DNA of 64,000 bases from Tetragenococcus koreensis (GCF_003795145.1 NZ_CP027786.1:2232001-2296000), one strand, 5' to 3'; numbered from the stretch's first letter, positions 50,105-59,332 are shown. Numbers and translations are program-made. Notes: a model not told the origin generated them from the sequence alone.

Positions 50105-50126
50105 TATTTAAACGCTTATGACAATC

Positions 50127-50168
50127 TTGCTTTTTGGAAACACTCATGCTAAAATTGGTGTATACCAA
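50127..50168 (+). promoter_or_regulatory. nagB promoter with NagR/YvoA-type operator
   Basis: TTGCTT at 50127-50132, a 17-nt spacer and TAAAAT at 50150-50155. Directly after the -10, TTGGTGTATACCAA at 50155-50168 forms a palindrome with arms TTGGT and ACCAA, like the dre site bound by GntR-type NagR/YvoA of Bacillus. Repression relieved by glucosamine-6-phosphate is inferred. Confidence 0.65.
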
Positions 50169-50193
50169 AAATACGTGTAAGGGAGATTTTTTC

Positions 50194-50895
50194 ATGGATG
50201 TTATGCGCGTGAAAAATGCCGATGAGGGCGGCAAAAAAGCATTTGAAATCCTCAAAGAAGGAATTGCCAATGGCGCCAACACTTTTGGCCTAGCAACCGG
50301 CAGCACACCAGAAACAATGTATAGCTATATGGTCGCAAGTGACGTAGATTTTTCCGATAAAGTATCTGTTAATTTAGATGAATATGTAGGTTTAGATGGG
50401 AATGACGAACAAAGTTACCGTTACTTCATGGATCAACATTTATTTAACCACAAACCATTCAAAAAAACCTATGTTCCTAATGGGAAAGCCACTGATTTAG
50501 ATGCAGAATGTCAACGATATGATGGTGTCATTGCTGACAATCCGATTGATATTCAAGTATTAGGGATTGGTCAAAATGGCCATATCGGCTTTAACGAACC
50601 AGGAACCTCATTTGACGCTACGACACATGTAGTTGAATTGACAGACTCAACGGTCAATGCCAACAAGCGCTACTTTGATAAAATTGAAGATGTGCCAACG
50701 CGAGCATTAACTATGGGAATTCAGTCCATTATGAAAAGCAAGAAAATTATTTTGATGGCATTTGGCAAAGCAAAAGCGGATGCTGTAAAAAGCATGCTTG
50801 AAGGAGAAGTTACAGAAAACTTGCCAGCAAGTGTCTTGCAAAATCATGGCGACGTCGTTGTAATTCTCGATGAAGACGCAGCAAGTAAATTATAA
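50194..50895 (+). CDS. nagB: Glucosamine-6-phosphate deaminase
   Basis: NagB converts glucosamine-6-phosphate to fructose-6-phosphate and ammonia, feeding amino sugars to glycolysis. The 233-residue protein has [10 protein letters not shown] (about 31-40), NLDEYVGL (about 62-69) with the catalytic Asp, and [14 protein letters not shown] (about 124-137) with the catalytic His. It is the short Firmicute form. An upstream in-frame ATG at 50134 would overlap the promoter; AGGGAG selects ATG 50194. Single gene with its own operator and terminator. Confidence 0.95.
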   Translation: MDVMRVKNADEGGKKAFEILKEGIANGANTFGLATGSTPETMYSYMVASDVDFSDKVSVNLDEYVGLDGNDEQSYRYFMDQHLFNHKPFKKTYVPNGKATDLDAECQRYDGVIADNPIDIQVLGIGQNGHIGFNEPGTSFDATTHVVELTDSTVNANKRYFDKIEDVPTRALTMGIQSIMKSKKIILMAFGKAKADAVKSMLEGEVTENLPASVLQNHGDVVVILDEDAASKL

Positions 50896-50908
50896 ACAAA
50901 AAAGTATA

Positions 50909-50942
50909 AAAGCGTGCAGAAAAAATTCTGCGCGTTTTTTAT
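50909..50942 (+). terminator. nagB terminator
   Basis: AAGCGTGCAGAA pairs with TTCTGCGCGTTTTTT from 50926, with a G-T pair and a T run. The 50943-51235 stretch beyond holds scattered GGAGAG/CTCTCC half-repeats but no gene I can support. Confidence 0.8.
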
Positions 50943-51235
50943 TATGAGAAGAGAATGAACGAAACACTCTCTGGCTCTAACTTAACAGGGATTGAATGGA
51001 GAATCGACTACCTATCTATTCAAACATGGGGAGTCGATTAGGATTTCATTTCCCATGATTTCCCTTTTTTAACTTTTCCTAAATGATGGAGAGCCTTTCT
51101 TGAATGCTCTCTATCTTTCGCTTCTCAGAGGCCATAGTTGAGTTACTCTCCTCCTTCTTAAGTAGTCTGGGTCCAGCCATTTGGAATTGTCACATACTGC
51201 AAATGCCTCTTTGTTTTTTTATTTTTATTCATCTG

Positions 51236-51264
51236 TTACAATATAGAGTATCTACTGTTATAAT
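51236..51264 (+). promoter_or_regulatory. ytkL-ytoI-nrnA promoter candidate
   Basis: TTACAA at 51236-51241, a 17-nt spacer and a perfect TATAAT at 51259-51264, 44 nt before the first gene. Confidence 0.65.
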
Positions 51265-51308
51265 TTTTGACACAGAAAAAGGAACAAGTTGAAAGAGAGG
51301 GCATTAAA

Positions 51309-52010
51309 ATGAAAATCACGTATCATGGACATTCTGTTCTTTCTGTTGTATTGAATGATGGCACTCGTTTATTATTTGATCCATTTATTTCGCAAAACCC
51401 TTTAACAGATTTATCTGTCGAAGAAATAAAAGCTGATTATATTTTAATTACTCATGGTCATGATGACCATCTTGGAGACATGGTCCCAATTGCTAAAAAA
51501 AATAACGCTACGATCATAAGCATCGCTGAAGTTTGTAAATACGCTGCTAAAAAAGGTGTTCAGAAAACGCATGGCATGAATATCGGAGGCGGGTTTGATT
51601 TTCCTTTTGGGCGTGTAAAACTGACACATGCGCAACATAGCTCTGGCTATGAAGAAGATGGACAAATGATCTATATGGGCGAACCTGGCGGTATTTTGTT
51701 ACAAGCAGATGGCATAACACTTTATCATGCAGGTGATACGGCAGATTATAGTGATCTCTCTTTATTGGGCGAACAATATGACATTGATATTGCTTTTTTA
51801 CCAATTGGCGATAATTTTACGATGGGGCCTGCAGATGCTTTACGTGCGGCAAATCGTTTAAAAGCGCGGACTGTGGTGCCCATTCATTACAATACATTTC
51901 CGCAAATCGAACAAGACCCGCAAAAATTTGTTGATAAAATGCCTGGCATTGGAAAACTAATGAAGAGCGGAGAAACAATTGAGGTGGAAAATAATGGCGA
52001 CCAAACATGA
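51309..52010 (+). CDS. ytkL: Metal-dependent hydrolase, UPF0173 family (YtkL-like)
   Basis: A 233-residue metallo-beta-lactamase-fold protein with THGHDDH at 48-54, the HxHxDH metal motif, then HAQHSSG (about 98-104), HAGDT and a C-terminal PIHYNT. The physiological substrate of UPF0173 is not established. An in-frame start at 51267 would overlap the promoter leader; GAGAGGG sets ATG 51309. It overlaps ytoI by 17 bp, and the order ytkL-ytoI-nrnA is also known from Bacillus, supporting a shared function in nucleotide turnover. Confidence 0.88.
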   Translation: MKITYHGHSVLSVVLNDGTRLLFDPFISQNPLTDLSVEEIKADYILITHGHDDHLGDMVPIAKKNNATIISIAEVCKYAAKKGVQKTHGMNIGGGFDFPFGRVKLTHAQHSSGYEEDGQMIYMGEPGGILLQADGITLYHAGDTADYSDLSLLGEQYDIDIAFLPIGDNFTMGPADALRAANRLKARTVVPIHYNTFPQIEQDPQKFVDKMPGIGKLMKSGETIEVENNGDQT

Positions 52011-53325
52011 TCTGATCTTGGCACATATTGAAGGGTTACAAGTAGGCGAACGAATTTCCGTTCGCGGCATCGCTAAAAGTTTGGATGTCAGTGAAGGAAC
52101 GGCTTACCGGGCGATTAAAGATGCAGAAAATTCAGGCCTGGTTTCTACCATCCAACGTGTTGGTACGATTCGGATTGAACGGAAATTAAAAAAACATATT
52201 GAACAACTAACCTTTGGCGAAGTCGTTCAAATTATTGAAGGCGACGTTTTAGGCGGTTCTAATGGTTTACAAAAGGATCTGAATAAATTTGTGATTGGCG
52301 CAATGACCGAAGAGGCTATGCAGCGCTACATTACTCCCGGTTCTTTGATGATCGTCGGTAACCGTTTGGATGCGCAAAAATTAGCCTTACAAGGCGGAGC
52401 TGCAGTATTGATTACTGGTGGCTTTGATACATCACCAGAAATTCGGGAACTAGCGGATCATTTAGAATTGCCTATTTTACGGACAACGTATGATACGTTC
52501 ACTGTGGCAAGTATGATCAATCGTGCGATGAGTGATCAACTTATTAAAAAAGATATTTTATTAGTGGGCGATATTTATATGCCTTTGGAAAAAACACGCT
52601 ATTTAACGACGACAGATACGATCAAAGATTATCAGACACTTTCTGATTCGAGCCAACATTCGCGCTATCCAGTTGTGAATAAAAATACACGGGTAGTAGG
52701 TATTGTAACTGCTAAAGATGTAATAGGCAAACCTGATAGTCAATCGATTGAACGAGTGATGACCAAAGGGCCGCGTATGGTAAAAAAAGAAATGAGTGTA
52801 GCTTCAGTAAGTCATCAAATGATCTGGGATGGATTAGAAGTTATGCCCGTAGTTGCTGACGATTTATCATTGTTAGGAATTGTTACCAGACAAGATGTGA
52901 TGAAAGCCATGCAATTAGTGCAACGTCAACCGCAAGTAACAGATACCATTTCTGATCAAATTACCGGTGATATCCAATCCATTGAAGAAGATTTAGAAGG
53001 AAATAAGTTACCAGCACCGCAATTTTCGTTTGTAGTAACCCCCCAAATGGTCGATGAACTAGGAACGATTTCAATTGGCGTGTTAAACGAAGTGATTGCC
53101 AACGTTACTAAGCGTACTATGGTTGCAAATAATCGTCGGAATGCTTGGATTGAACAAGTGAATCTACATTACTTCCGTTTGATTCAACTGGAAAGTGAAT
53201 TAAATTTACAACCTCAAGTATTAGAACTTGGCAGACGTTCAGCCAAACTGGATGTCGATGTTTTTATCGAAAATTCGTTGGTAGCTAAAGCGATCGTGGT
53301 CTGCCAAGTAATGGAACGTCCATAA
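51994..53325 (+). CDS. ytoI: HTH-DRTGG-CBS-hotdog protein (YtoI-like)
   Basis: A 443-residue multidomain cytoplasmic protein: winged HTH (about 1-60, with GIAKSLDVSEGTAYRAI), DRTGG domain (about 65-180), two CBS modules (about 190-310; HSRYPVVNKNTRVVGIVTAK and LEVMPVVADDLSLLGIVTRQ) and a C-terminal hotdog thioesterase-like domain (about 330-443). CBS pairs bind adenine nucleotides, and the next gene degrades pAp and nanoRNA, so a nucleotide-responsive regulator is a reasonable inference. GAGGTGG selects ATG 51994 over an in-frame start 15 nt upstream. The function is not established experimentally to my knowledge. Confidence 0.85.
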   Translation: MATKHDLILAHIEGLQVGERISVRGIAKSLDVSEGTAYRAIKDAENSGLVSTIQRVGTIRIERKLKKHIEQLTFGEVVQIIEGDVLGGSNGLQKDLNKFVIGAMTEEAMQRYITPGSLMIVGNRLDAQKLALQGGAAVLITGGFDTSPEIRELADHLELPILRTTYDTFTVASMINRAMSDQLIKKDILLVGDIYMPLEKTRYLTTTDTIKDYQTLSDSSQHSRYPVVNKNTRVVGIVTAKDVIGKPDSQSIERVMTKGPRMVKKEMSVASVSHQMIWDGLEVMPVVADDLSLLGIVTRQDVMKAMQLVQRQPQVTDTISDQITGDIQSIEEDLEGNKLPAPQFSFVVTPQMVDELGTISIGVLNEVIANVTKRTMVANNRRNAWIEQVNLHYFRLIQLESELNLQPQVLELGRRSAKLDVDVFIENSLVAKAIVVCQVMERP

Positions 53326-53345
53326 TGTAGAAAAGAGGAAATAAA

Positions 53346-54302
53346 ATGAGTGTGCAAGAAGATATTTTAGCTGAAATCAAAGCTTATCAAACAATTATTA
53401 TTCAGCGGCATCAACGACCTGATCCTGATGCTATTGGATCGCAAGTCGGCTTAGCTGAGCTTTTACGTGCTAGTTTTCCTGATAAAAAGATTTATCAAGT
53501 TGGCGGGCCCACAGAAGGTCTGGACTATTTAGCAGAGATGCAAGAAATCAATGAAACAACTTATCAAGGAGCCTTGGTCATTGTTACTGACACAGCGAAT
53601 GCCCCGCGAATTAGCGATGATCGCTTCAATTTGGGAGCTAAATTGATTAAAATCGACCACCATCCTAACGAAGAGCCTTATGGGGATTTAATGTGGGTGG
53701 AAGATGAAGCATCAAGCTGTAGTGAAATTATTGCAGACTTTTGGCAGTTATTTCCAACGGAATTACATATGAGCCAAAATGCTGCTCGTTTGCTGTATGC
53801 TGGAATCGTTGGGGATACAGGTCGCTTTTTATATCCCTCTACTTCTGCTCACACCTTGCGAATTGCTGCAGATTTGATTGATTTTGGTTTTGATTACGCA
53901 ACGTTAAATCGCCAAATCGAACAAATTTCAAGCAATGTAGCCCGATTGTCAGGGTATGTTTATCAGAATTTGCAAATGGATGAGACTGGCGCAGCCCGAC
54001 TGACATTTAGTACGGAAATGTTAAAAGAATTTGGCGTTTCAGATGCGCAAACTTCTGGAGTGGTTCCACTACCTGGCGCGATCGAAGGCGTATTAGCATG
54101 GGCAATTTTTGTTCAACAGGCAGAAGGTTATTATCGGGTACGCATGCGTTCAAAAGGCCCCGCTATCAATGGAATTGCTAAACGCTATCATGGTGGCGGC
54201 CATGCTTTAGCCAGTGGTGCTAATGTACGTGATTTAACTGAAGCACAAGAGCTCTATGAAGAACTTCAAAAATTATGCAAAAATTTTGCTGCAAATCATT
54301 AA
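53346..54302 (+). CDS. nrnA: DHH-family oligoribonuclease / pAp phosphatase NrnA
   Basis: NrnA degrades short RNA fragments (nanoRNA) and pAp. The 318-residue DHH-DHHA1 protein has RPDPDAIGS (about 24-32), VTDTAN (about 80-85), IDHHPNE (about 104-110) and GDTGRFLYPST near 160, which build the manganese site, and a C-terminal GGGHALASGA (about 280-290) for RNA binding. GAGGAAAT precedes ATG 53346. Last gene of the unit. Confidence 0.93.
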   Translation: MSVQEDILAEIKAYQTIIIQRHQRPDPDAIGSQVGLAELLRASFPDKKIYQVGGPTEGLDYLAEMQEINETTYQGALVIVTDTANAPRISDDRFNLGAKLIKIDHHPNEEPYGDLMWVEDEASSCSEIIADFWQLFPTELHMSQNAARLLYAGIVGDTGRFLYPSTSAHTLRIAADLIDFGFDYATLNRQIEQISSNVARLSGYVYQNLQMDETGAARLTFSTEMLKEFGVSDAQTSGVVPLPGAIEGVLAWAIFVQQAEGYYRVRMRSKGPAINGIAKRYHGGGHALASGANVRDLTEAQELYEELQKLCKNFAANH

Positions 54303-54362
54303 TTTTAACCTTTTAGCTTGTAAAATGAAGGGAAACCTAGAGATTTATTCTTCAAAAAAATG

Positions 54363-54400
54363 AAAAAAGCCAGCTGAGAAAATTCCCAGTTGGCTTTTCA
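54363..54400. terminator. Bidirectional terminator between convergent genes
   Basis: AAAAGCCAGCTG pairs with CAGTTGGCTTTTC from about 54386, with A's and T's on both sides. It serves nrnA and the convergent minus-strand gene. Confidence 0.8.
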
Positions 54401-55453
54401 TTATAATTTAGCTAATTTGGCGTTGATCTTGTCTAAATCAAATGGTGCAAATTCACCTTCTCCACGTGAATCTTCCAGCGGCGCGTCTTGACGTCCGGTA
54501 ACACATACTGGTAGGTGACTCGTATCAACTTTTTTAAAGTTTTGTTCAAGTTTATTCACCGGCAAAATATCTTCACATTTGATTGTATGTTGCCAATCAT
54601 CACCAAAATCATAAATATAATCAACAGTATTGAACCGGGTAAAAATTTCACCGACGGTTACTTCGGATGGATTGTAAGAAGCGTTGTCCTCATCCCAAAA
54701 ATCATCAATATTCATTTCAGCTGGTTCAAAGAGGAAGCCATCTGCAGTAAATAGATAGAGGTGTTCACTTTCCCATTCAAAACAATTTTGAATAATTTCA
54801 TGCAGGTCAGCTAATGTATACTTAAAAGGTACGAGTACACGGCGCCAAATGGGTGGTTTAAAGCCTTTTAAATCAACTCGCAACTGGACAGCGTAGTCCA
54901 TACTGCCTTCAAGTTCTTTTGTCTTATCTGTCGGAAATGCAATGATGTTGTCTTTAGGTTTATAATCTGAGCTTTCTTGCAGTATATTGTTCAAATCCTG
55001 AAAAAGGTTATCCATTTCAGGTGGCATCGAATCTAGTAATTCTTGATCCATCTTGTCCATCTGTTTTTTCTTTTCACCTGTCCAGAACTGTTCATCACCC
55101 ATCCGCTTGAGAAAGGTATGTTTATTTTCTTGGAAAAACGATAATAAGTCTTTATATACCTCCGTTGATAAGTAATGATTCTCGTAAAGAAACTGATAAA
55201 AATCAAGAAGCACACTATGAATAGCTAGTACTTCGTCAGGAAAAATGATGTAGTTTTTTGGCAAATCAGTTAGATAGAACTGCTCAAGTAACTTTATATC
55301 AGAAAAACTTTGGCTCTCTTCCATTCTATCTGTAAGTTTAAGAATCACTCGAATAAGGTCTTCTGGATCATCAATAATACTATCATAGTCTTCATTAAGC
55401 ACGTCAATTTTGCTTCCAAAGAAACTATCGAGTATGTCATCCATTGTAGCCAT
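54401..55453 (-). CDS. Plasmid pRiA4b ORF-3-like domain protein
   Basis: A 350-residue soluble protein. The C-terminal half (about 190-340) is the pRiA4b ORF-3 domain: YAVQLRVDLKGFKPPIWRRV, LADLHEIIQNCFEWESEHLY and YDFGDDWQHTI. The N-terminal half is helical, acidic and unrecognised. The domain is widespread and of unknown function; it is found both on mobile elements and in chromosomes. A GTG 9 nt upstream was rejected; AAAGGG at proper spacing sets ATG 55453. Single gene, convergent with nrnA. Confidence 0.82.
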   Translation of the reverse strand: MATMDDILDSFFGSKIDVLNEDYDSIIDDPEDLIRVILKLTDRMEESQSFSDIKLLEQFYLTDLPKNYIIFPDEVLAIHSVLLDFYQFLYENHYLSTEVYKDLLSFFQENKHTFLKRMGDEQFWTGEKKKQMDKMDQELLDSMPPEMDNLFQDLNNILQESSDYKPKDNIIAFPTDKTKELEGSMDYAVQLRVDLKGFKPPIWRRVLVPFKYTLADLHEIIQNCFEWESEHLYLFTADGFLFEPAEMNIDDFWDEDNASYNPSEVTVGEIFTRFNTVDYIYDFGDDWQHTIKCEDILPVNKLEQNFKKVDTSHLPVCVTGRQDAPLEDSRGEGEFAPFDLDKINAKLAKL

Positions 55454-55520
55454 CGAGAACACGCCCTTTCCATTTAATGTTTATTTTATTATAACAGACA
55501 GCGCCTTCAAGTTGTCTTAA

Positions 55521-55549
55521 TTTACAAAATAAAAAAAATTCTTTATAGT
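55521..55549 (+). promoter_or_regulatory. Promoter of a small charged-protein gene
   Basis: TTTACA at 55521-55526, a 17-nt spacer and TATAGT at 55544-55549. Confidence 0.7.
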
Positions 55550-55593
55550 TAAAGTAGAGTTGAACCCCCAGATAAAAAAGAGGAGGGATTTAC

Positions 55594-55770
55594 ATGGCAG
55601 ACGACAAAAAAGATCAATCAAAAGAAGAAGTGTATGCCAAACGTCAAGAAAAATATAAGGACGAAAAAGAAAAAATATTCAAAGAGGCCCATCAAGAAGC
55701 AGCAGATAATGACGTGATTGATCCTAAAGAATTAAAAGATGAAGAAAAGCCAAAAGATGATAAAGAATAA
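55594..55770 (+). CDS. Small highly charged protein, 58 residues
   Basis: Too short for many ORF cut-offs, but it has a good promoter, GAGGAGGG and ATG 55594, and its own terminator. The protein is nearly all Lys, Asp, Glu and Gln (MADDKKDQSKEEVYAKRQEK at the start), with no hydrophobic core, so it is probably disordered or a single helix. Similar small Lys/Glu-rich stress proteins occur in lactic acid bacteria. Function unknown. Confidence 0.75.
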   Translation: MADDKKDQSKEEVYAKRQEKYKDEKEKIFKEAHQEAADNDVIDPKELKDEEKPKDDKE

Positions 55771-55806
55771 AAAGAGGCAGGAAGCGTAAAGCTCCCTGCC
55801 TTTTCA
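55771..55806. terminator. Bidirectional terminator
   Basis: GAGGCAGGAAGC pairs with GCTCCCTGCCTT; T's follow on the plus strand and CTCTTTTTATTC on the minus strand. It closes the small gene and the convergent PHP operon. Confidence 0.8.
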
Positions 55807-55831
55807 AGTGTAGAAGGCAAATTTTTCTGTT

Positions 55832-56614
55832 TTATGGCAGTTCTGTAAAAAAGCGCTCGTTTTTTTGAAAAGCAACTAAAAAGTTGATATCAAATTCTTT
55901 TAAAAGCCCAGCCATTTCTGGGAATAGTGCCTGGTAGTCAGCTGCTTGATGGGCATCAGAGCCTAGAGTGAAGAATTTCCCGCCTAAGCTTTTATATAAT
56001 GGAATAACATAACGATAAAGATTGGCATTTTGATAATGACCAAAACTTTTTGCGTTGATTTCTAGCGCCATTTCTCGCTGAATGACCTTTTTTAAAATCA
56101 GACTTAGTTCCTTTTCAAAATGCTCTTCTAACTCTTGGGGAGTAAAATCAAGCCGACGTAATCCATACTCAAAATGGGTCAAAATTTGCGCGTCAAAAAA
56201 AGTATCTAACACCTGCGCCATTTGATCAAAATACATTTTAGCAATATTATATTTATCTTTGGTCAAGACCACATCATCCATGTAATCAAATTTTCCATTT
56301 TGATGAATACTTAAAAGTTTTAGATCATAGGGATGTTGATTAAGGTAGTCATTGATCTGTTCTTCTTGTCCTGGAACAACGCCAATTTCGACACCCTTTA
56401 AAAAAGTAGTCGGATAGTTGGCTGCTAGTTCGCCTAGTTTTTGCGATAGTTTGTCATAATCAGGAATATCATCATGAAAATCATTTCCCGGATTGTGTAA
56501 ATCTAAGTGATCGGTGGCTACAAAATAAGCCGGATTATTTAACAAGTAGTTTTCAAAGATCTCTTGCGAATCAAAAGATAAAAAAGTGTGCAGGTGCTGG
56601 TCGTAATAGTTCAT
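55832..56614 (-). CDS. PHP-domain phosphatase (histidinol-phosphatase-like)
   Basis: A 260-residue PHP-fold protein with the four metal motifs: DQHLHTF (5-11), TDHLDL (about 34-39), KGVEIGV (about 74-80) and LGSDAH (about 217-222), plus SIHQNG and THFEYG. PHP enzymes of this size include HisJ-type histidinol-phosphate phosphatases. No his genes are adjacent, and it ends an operon with an SDR and a fructosamine-kinase-like gene, so a sugar-phosphate substrate is equally likely. ATG start with GGAGG. Confidence 0.82.
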   Translation of the reverse strand: MNYYDQHLHTFLSFDSQEIFENYLLNNPAYFVATDHLDLHNPGNDFHDDIPDYDKLSQKLGELAANYPTTFLKGVEIGVVPGQEEQINDYLNQHPYDLKLLSIHQNGKFDYMDDVVLTKDKYNIAKMYFDQMAQVLDTFFDAQILTHFEYGLRRLDFTPQELEEHFEKELSLILKKVIQREMALEINAKSFGHYQNANLYRYVIPLYKSLGGKFFTLGSDAHQAADYQALFPEMAGLLKEFDINFLVAFQKNERFFTELP

Positions 56615-56661
56615 TATTGCTTCCTCCTAATTAAGACAAGTACGTCATTTTAAAAGTTTGT

Positions 56662-57453
56662 TTAAATCGTTCCTACTGAATTACTGTCCACACGATAATT
56701 TGCCCCGTTGACAAAATTAGCTTTTTCAGAGCATAAAAAGGTAATGACATTGGCTACCTCTTCAGGATAACCGCGACGTGAACTAGTCATAAAAGGTCTC
56801 TTTTCTTTTAAGAAAGATTGAATCGCTTCGTCAAAAGAAACATTTAATTCGTCCGCGCGGTTTTCCATCATTTTATCTGTCATCGAAGTATTAATAAAGG
56901 CTGGCGAAACAGCATTTGCAGTGATACCTTCGGGCCCAAGTGTTTTTGCTAAGCCTTTGGATAGTGCTAAAATTCCAGCTTTAGTAGCACAATAAGGAAT
57001 TTCATCATCATAAGGCTGTAATGCATCTTCAGAAGCTAAAAAGAGCACACGGCCCCAGTTTTTTTCTCGTAAATCGCCGAGGAATTCTTTGGTGGTATTG
57101 ACCGAACCAAAGAAATTAATATCAAATACTTCATGCCAATCTTCAAGTGAAATTTCAGAGAAGTCACCTTGGGCGCCTGTAATACCAGCACAGTTAATTA
57201 AAATATCGATGGTTTGTTCTTGTTTTTTTAGTTCTTGATGCAGTTTTGCGAGTTCTTCTGGATTTTTCACATCGCCAGTTACTGTTTTAACTAACTGCGA
57301 ATCAGCAAAATCTGCTTCATCAAAACGGGCAAAGCTTTTATCAAACAGTACGGTTGTGACTTGTTCTTCATTTAAAGCTTTCGCTGTAGCCAAACCAATT
57401 CCTGCACCGCCACCGGTGATTAAGGCGGTTTTTCCTGCTAAATTTAAGTTCAT
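56662..57453 (-). CDS. Short-chain dehydrogenase/reductase
   Basis: A 263-residue classical SDR: TGGGAGIG (about 14-21), FDKS after the second strand (Asp suggests NAD preference), NCAG (about 87-90, for the usual NNAG), catalytic Ser in LASEDA and Tyr-Lys in YCATKAG (about 155-161). It lies 21 bp after the kinase gene and 47 bp before the PHP gene on the minus strand. The family resembles sugar or polyol dehydrogenases, but the substrate is unknown. Confidence 0.87.
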   Translation of the reverse strand: MNLNLAGKTALITGGGAGIGLATAKALNEEQVTTVLFDKSFARFDEADFADSQLVKTVTGDVKNPEELAKLHQELKKQEQTIDILINCAGITGAQGDFSEISLEDWHEVFDINFFGSVNTTKEFLGDLREKNWGRVLFLASEDALQPYDDEIPYCATKAGILALSKGLAKTLGPEGITANAVSPAFINTSMTDKMMENRADELNVSFDEAIQSFLKEKRPFMTSSRRGYPEEVANVITFLCSEKANFVNGANYRVDSNSVGTI

Positions 57454-57474
57454 AGAGCACCGTCCCTTTCTGTT

Positions 57475-58335
57475 TTATGAGTTATATAAGATATCATTCA
57501 TCGTACGATTAGCACCAGCTGCATAGATGGAACCAAATTTATTTACGTGAACCATTAAAAGATACAGACTATAAAATTTTAGACGCTCTTCATAACCAGA
57601 ATCAAGAGGGTAGGCTTCTTGATAAGCTTGATAAAATTCATCATTAAACGCATTAAATACCAAACTTACGCCTAAATCAAATTCACGATCTCCATACAGT
57701 GCATCAGGATCAAATAAAGCGGGTGTTCCATCTTTTAAAAACATGTGATTACCGCCCCATAAATCCCCATGAAGTAAAGAAGGTTTACTTTGATGTTGGG
57801 TTAGACGATCATTCATGACTTCACGTACTTTTTGATATTGAGCCTCTTCTTTTTTGCCCCATAATTTTTTTCGTAATAATTCAGCAGCTAATACGTCCAT
57901 TCTCCGGTCTACAAATAACTCACGCCAAGTGTCACACCAAGCGTTATCATAAGTTAAATCTGATCCAGTAGAAGGTTCGTCAAAACCAAATTTACCGTTG
58001 GGACTATAATGTTGATGCATGTCAGCAACTAAACGTCCTAAATCACTTTGGCTACCACTACCTTGATCTAAAAAGGTAATTAAAAGATAAGCGTCGCCAT
58101 CAATTTGTCCGTTACCAATCACCCGTGGAGCGGTGATGCCCGCTTTTTCAAAAGCTTTTAGCCCTGCAATTTCACCTTGGTAAAAATCAGCAGAACGATG
58201 GGGCTGTGTTAATAAAAAATAAGGGCCTTCTTCTGTTTCCACTCGATAGGCCTGATTAACATCGCCTCCTGCCATTGAGTGAATTTTTTTGATACCAGCA
58301 ACAGGTAGTTCTTCTGACCATTGTTTACTTAACAT
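57475..58335 (-). CDS. Fructosamine/ketosamine-3-kinase family protein
   Basis: Fructosamine kinases phosphorylate sugars bound to amines so the adduct falls apart, repairing glycated proteins or using Amadori compounds. The 286-residue protein has the aminoglycoside-phosphotransferase-like fold with catalytic loop LLHGDLWGGNH (about 190-200), metal motif FDPDALYGDREFDLG (about 208-222) and SMAGGDVNQAY near the N-terminus. GGAGGTGG selects ATG 58335 over a GTG 15 nt upstream. It heads an apparent operon with an SDR and a PHP phosphatase. Confidence 0.88.
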   Translation of the reverse strand: MLSKQWSEELPVAGIKKIHSMAGGDVNQAYRVETEEGPYFLLTQPHRSADFYQGEIAGLKAFEKAGITAPRVIGNGQIDGDAYLLITFLDQGSGSQSDLGRLVADMHQHYSPNGKFGFDEPSTGSDLTYDNAWCDTWRELFVDRRMDVLAAELLRKKLWGKKEEAQYQKVREVMNDRLTQHQSKPSLLHGDLWGGNHMFLKDGTPALFDPDALYGDREFDLGVSLVFNAFNDEFYQAYQEAYPLDSGYEERLKFYSLYLLMVHVNKFGSIYAAGANRTMNDILYNS

Positions 58336-58457
58336 TTTGTCCACCTCCACTTCTCATTATAACAAGGAGTGGGAAATTAATGCGAATAAAAACATTGGAA
58401 GCAATAGCTTTCAATCTGAAGTAGATATGGTATGATTTTTGTAGGAGGAGATTGACT

Positions 58458-59291
58458 ATGAATGAATTTTATGAACTATCGGATGGCTTTAATATTCCTA
58501 AATTGGGCTTTGGTACGTACAAATTAAAAGGAACGTACGGTACTCGAGTGATCGAACAAGCTTTGCAAGTTGGTTATCGTTTGTTAGATACCGCAGTGAA
58601 TTATGAGAATGAAGGAACAGTAGGACGTGCGATCAAAAATAGCAGTGTCCCGCGCGATCAAATTACGGTGACTTCAAAACTACCGGGTCGGCATCATTCC
58701 TACCAAGAAGCACTTGCAGCAATTGAAGAATCTGTTGCTTGCTTGGATTTAGATTATATTGATCTGTATTTGATTCACTGGCCTAATCCTAAACAAGAAA
58801 AATACGTGGAGGCCTGGCAAGCGTTGATCGATGCTCAAAAATCCGGACTCGTTCGTTCGATTGGCGTCAGCAACTTTTTACCTGAACATATCGAACATTT
58901 AGAAAAAGAAACCGGCGTTTTACCTGTTATCAATCAAGTCGAATTACATCCTGAATTTAATCAACAAGCACAACGTGAATTTGACGCTTCAAAAGAAATT
59001 ATCACACAAGCTTGGAGTCCTTTAGGTCGGGCATCTAAAATTTTACAAAATGAAACCATTAAAAAAATAGCAGATAAATATGGAAAAAGTATTCCACAAA
59101 TTATTTTACGCTGGCAAATACAATTAAATGTGTTGCCAATCCCTAAAGCATCACATCACTTGCGCCAATTAAATAATTTTGCTATCTTTGATTTTGAGTT
59201 AAGTAAAGAAGACATGACAACGATGAACGCATTAACCAAAGAAAACGGTCGCTTAACCGGTCAAGACCCGGCAGAACACGAAGAATTTTAA
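58458..59291 (+). CDS. Aldo/keto reductase
   Basis: A 277-residue NADPH-dependent AKR barrel with catalytic Asp in LLDTAVNYENE, Tyr in the same block, Lys in VTSKL and His in LIHWPNP. Signature IGVSNF and the C-terminal cofactor block IPKASHHLRQLNN are present. It is close in layout to Gram-positive 2,5-diketogluconate/glyoxal reductases. AGGAGGAG selects ATG 58458 over a TTG two codons upstream. Divergent from the kinase operon; -10 TATGAT at 58431-58436. Substrate unknown. Confidence 0.9.
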   Translation: MNEFYELSDGFNIPKLGFGTYKLKGTYGTRVIEQALQVGYRLLDTAVNYENEGTVGRAIKNSSVPRDQITVTSKLPGRHHSYQEALAAIEESVACLDLDYIDLYLIHWPNPKQEKYVEAWQALIDAQKSGLVRSIGVSNFLPEHIEHLEKETGVLPVINQVELHPEFNQQAQREFDASKEIITQAWSPLGRASKILQNETIKKIADKYGKSIPQIILRWQIQLNVLPIPKASHHLRQLNNFAIFDFELSKEDMTTMNALTKENGRLTGQDPAEHEEF

Positions 59292-59299
59292 GCAAGCTA

Positions 59300-59328
59300 A
59301 AGAAAGAGGCGCACTCTTTCTTTTTTGC
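59300..59328 (+). terminator. Aldo/keto reductase terminator
   Basis: AAGAAAGAG at 59301-59309 pairs with CTCTTTCTT at 59315-59323, followed by T's. Confidence 0.85.
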
Positions 59329-59332
59329 TGTG

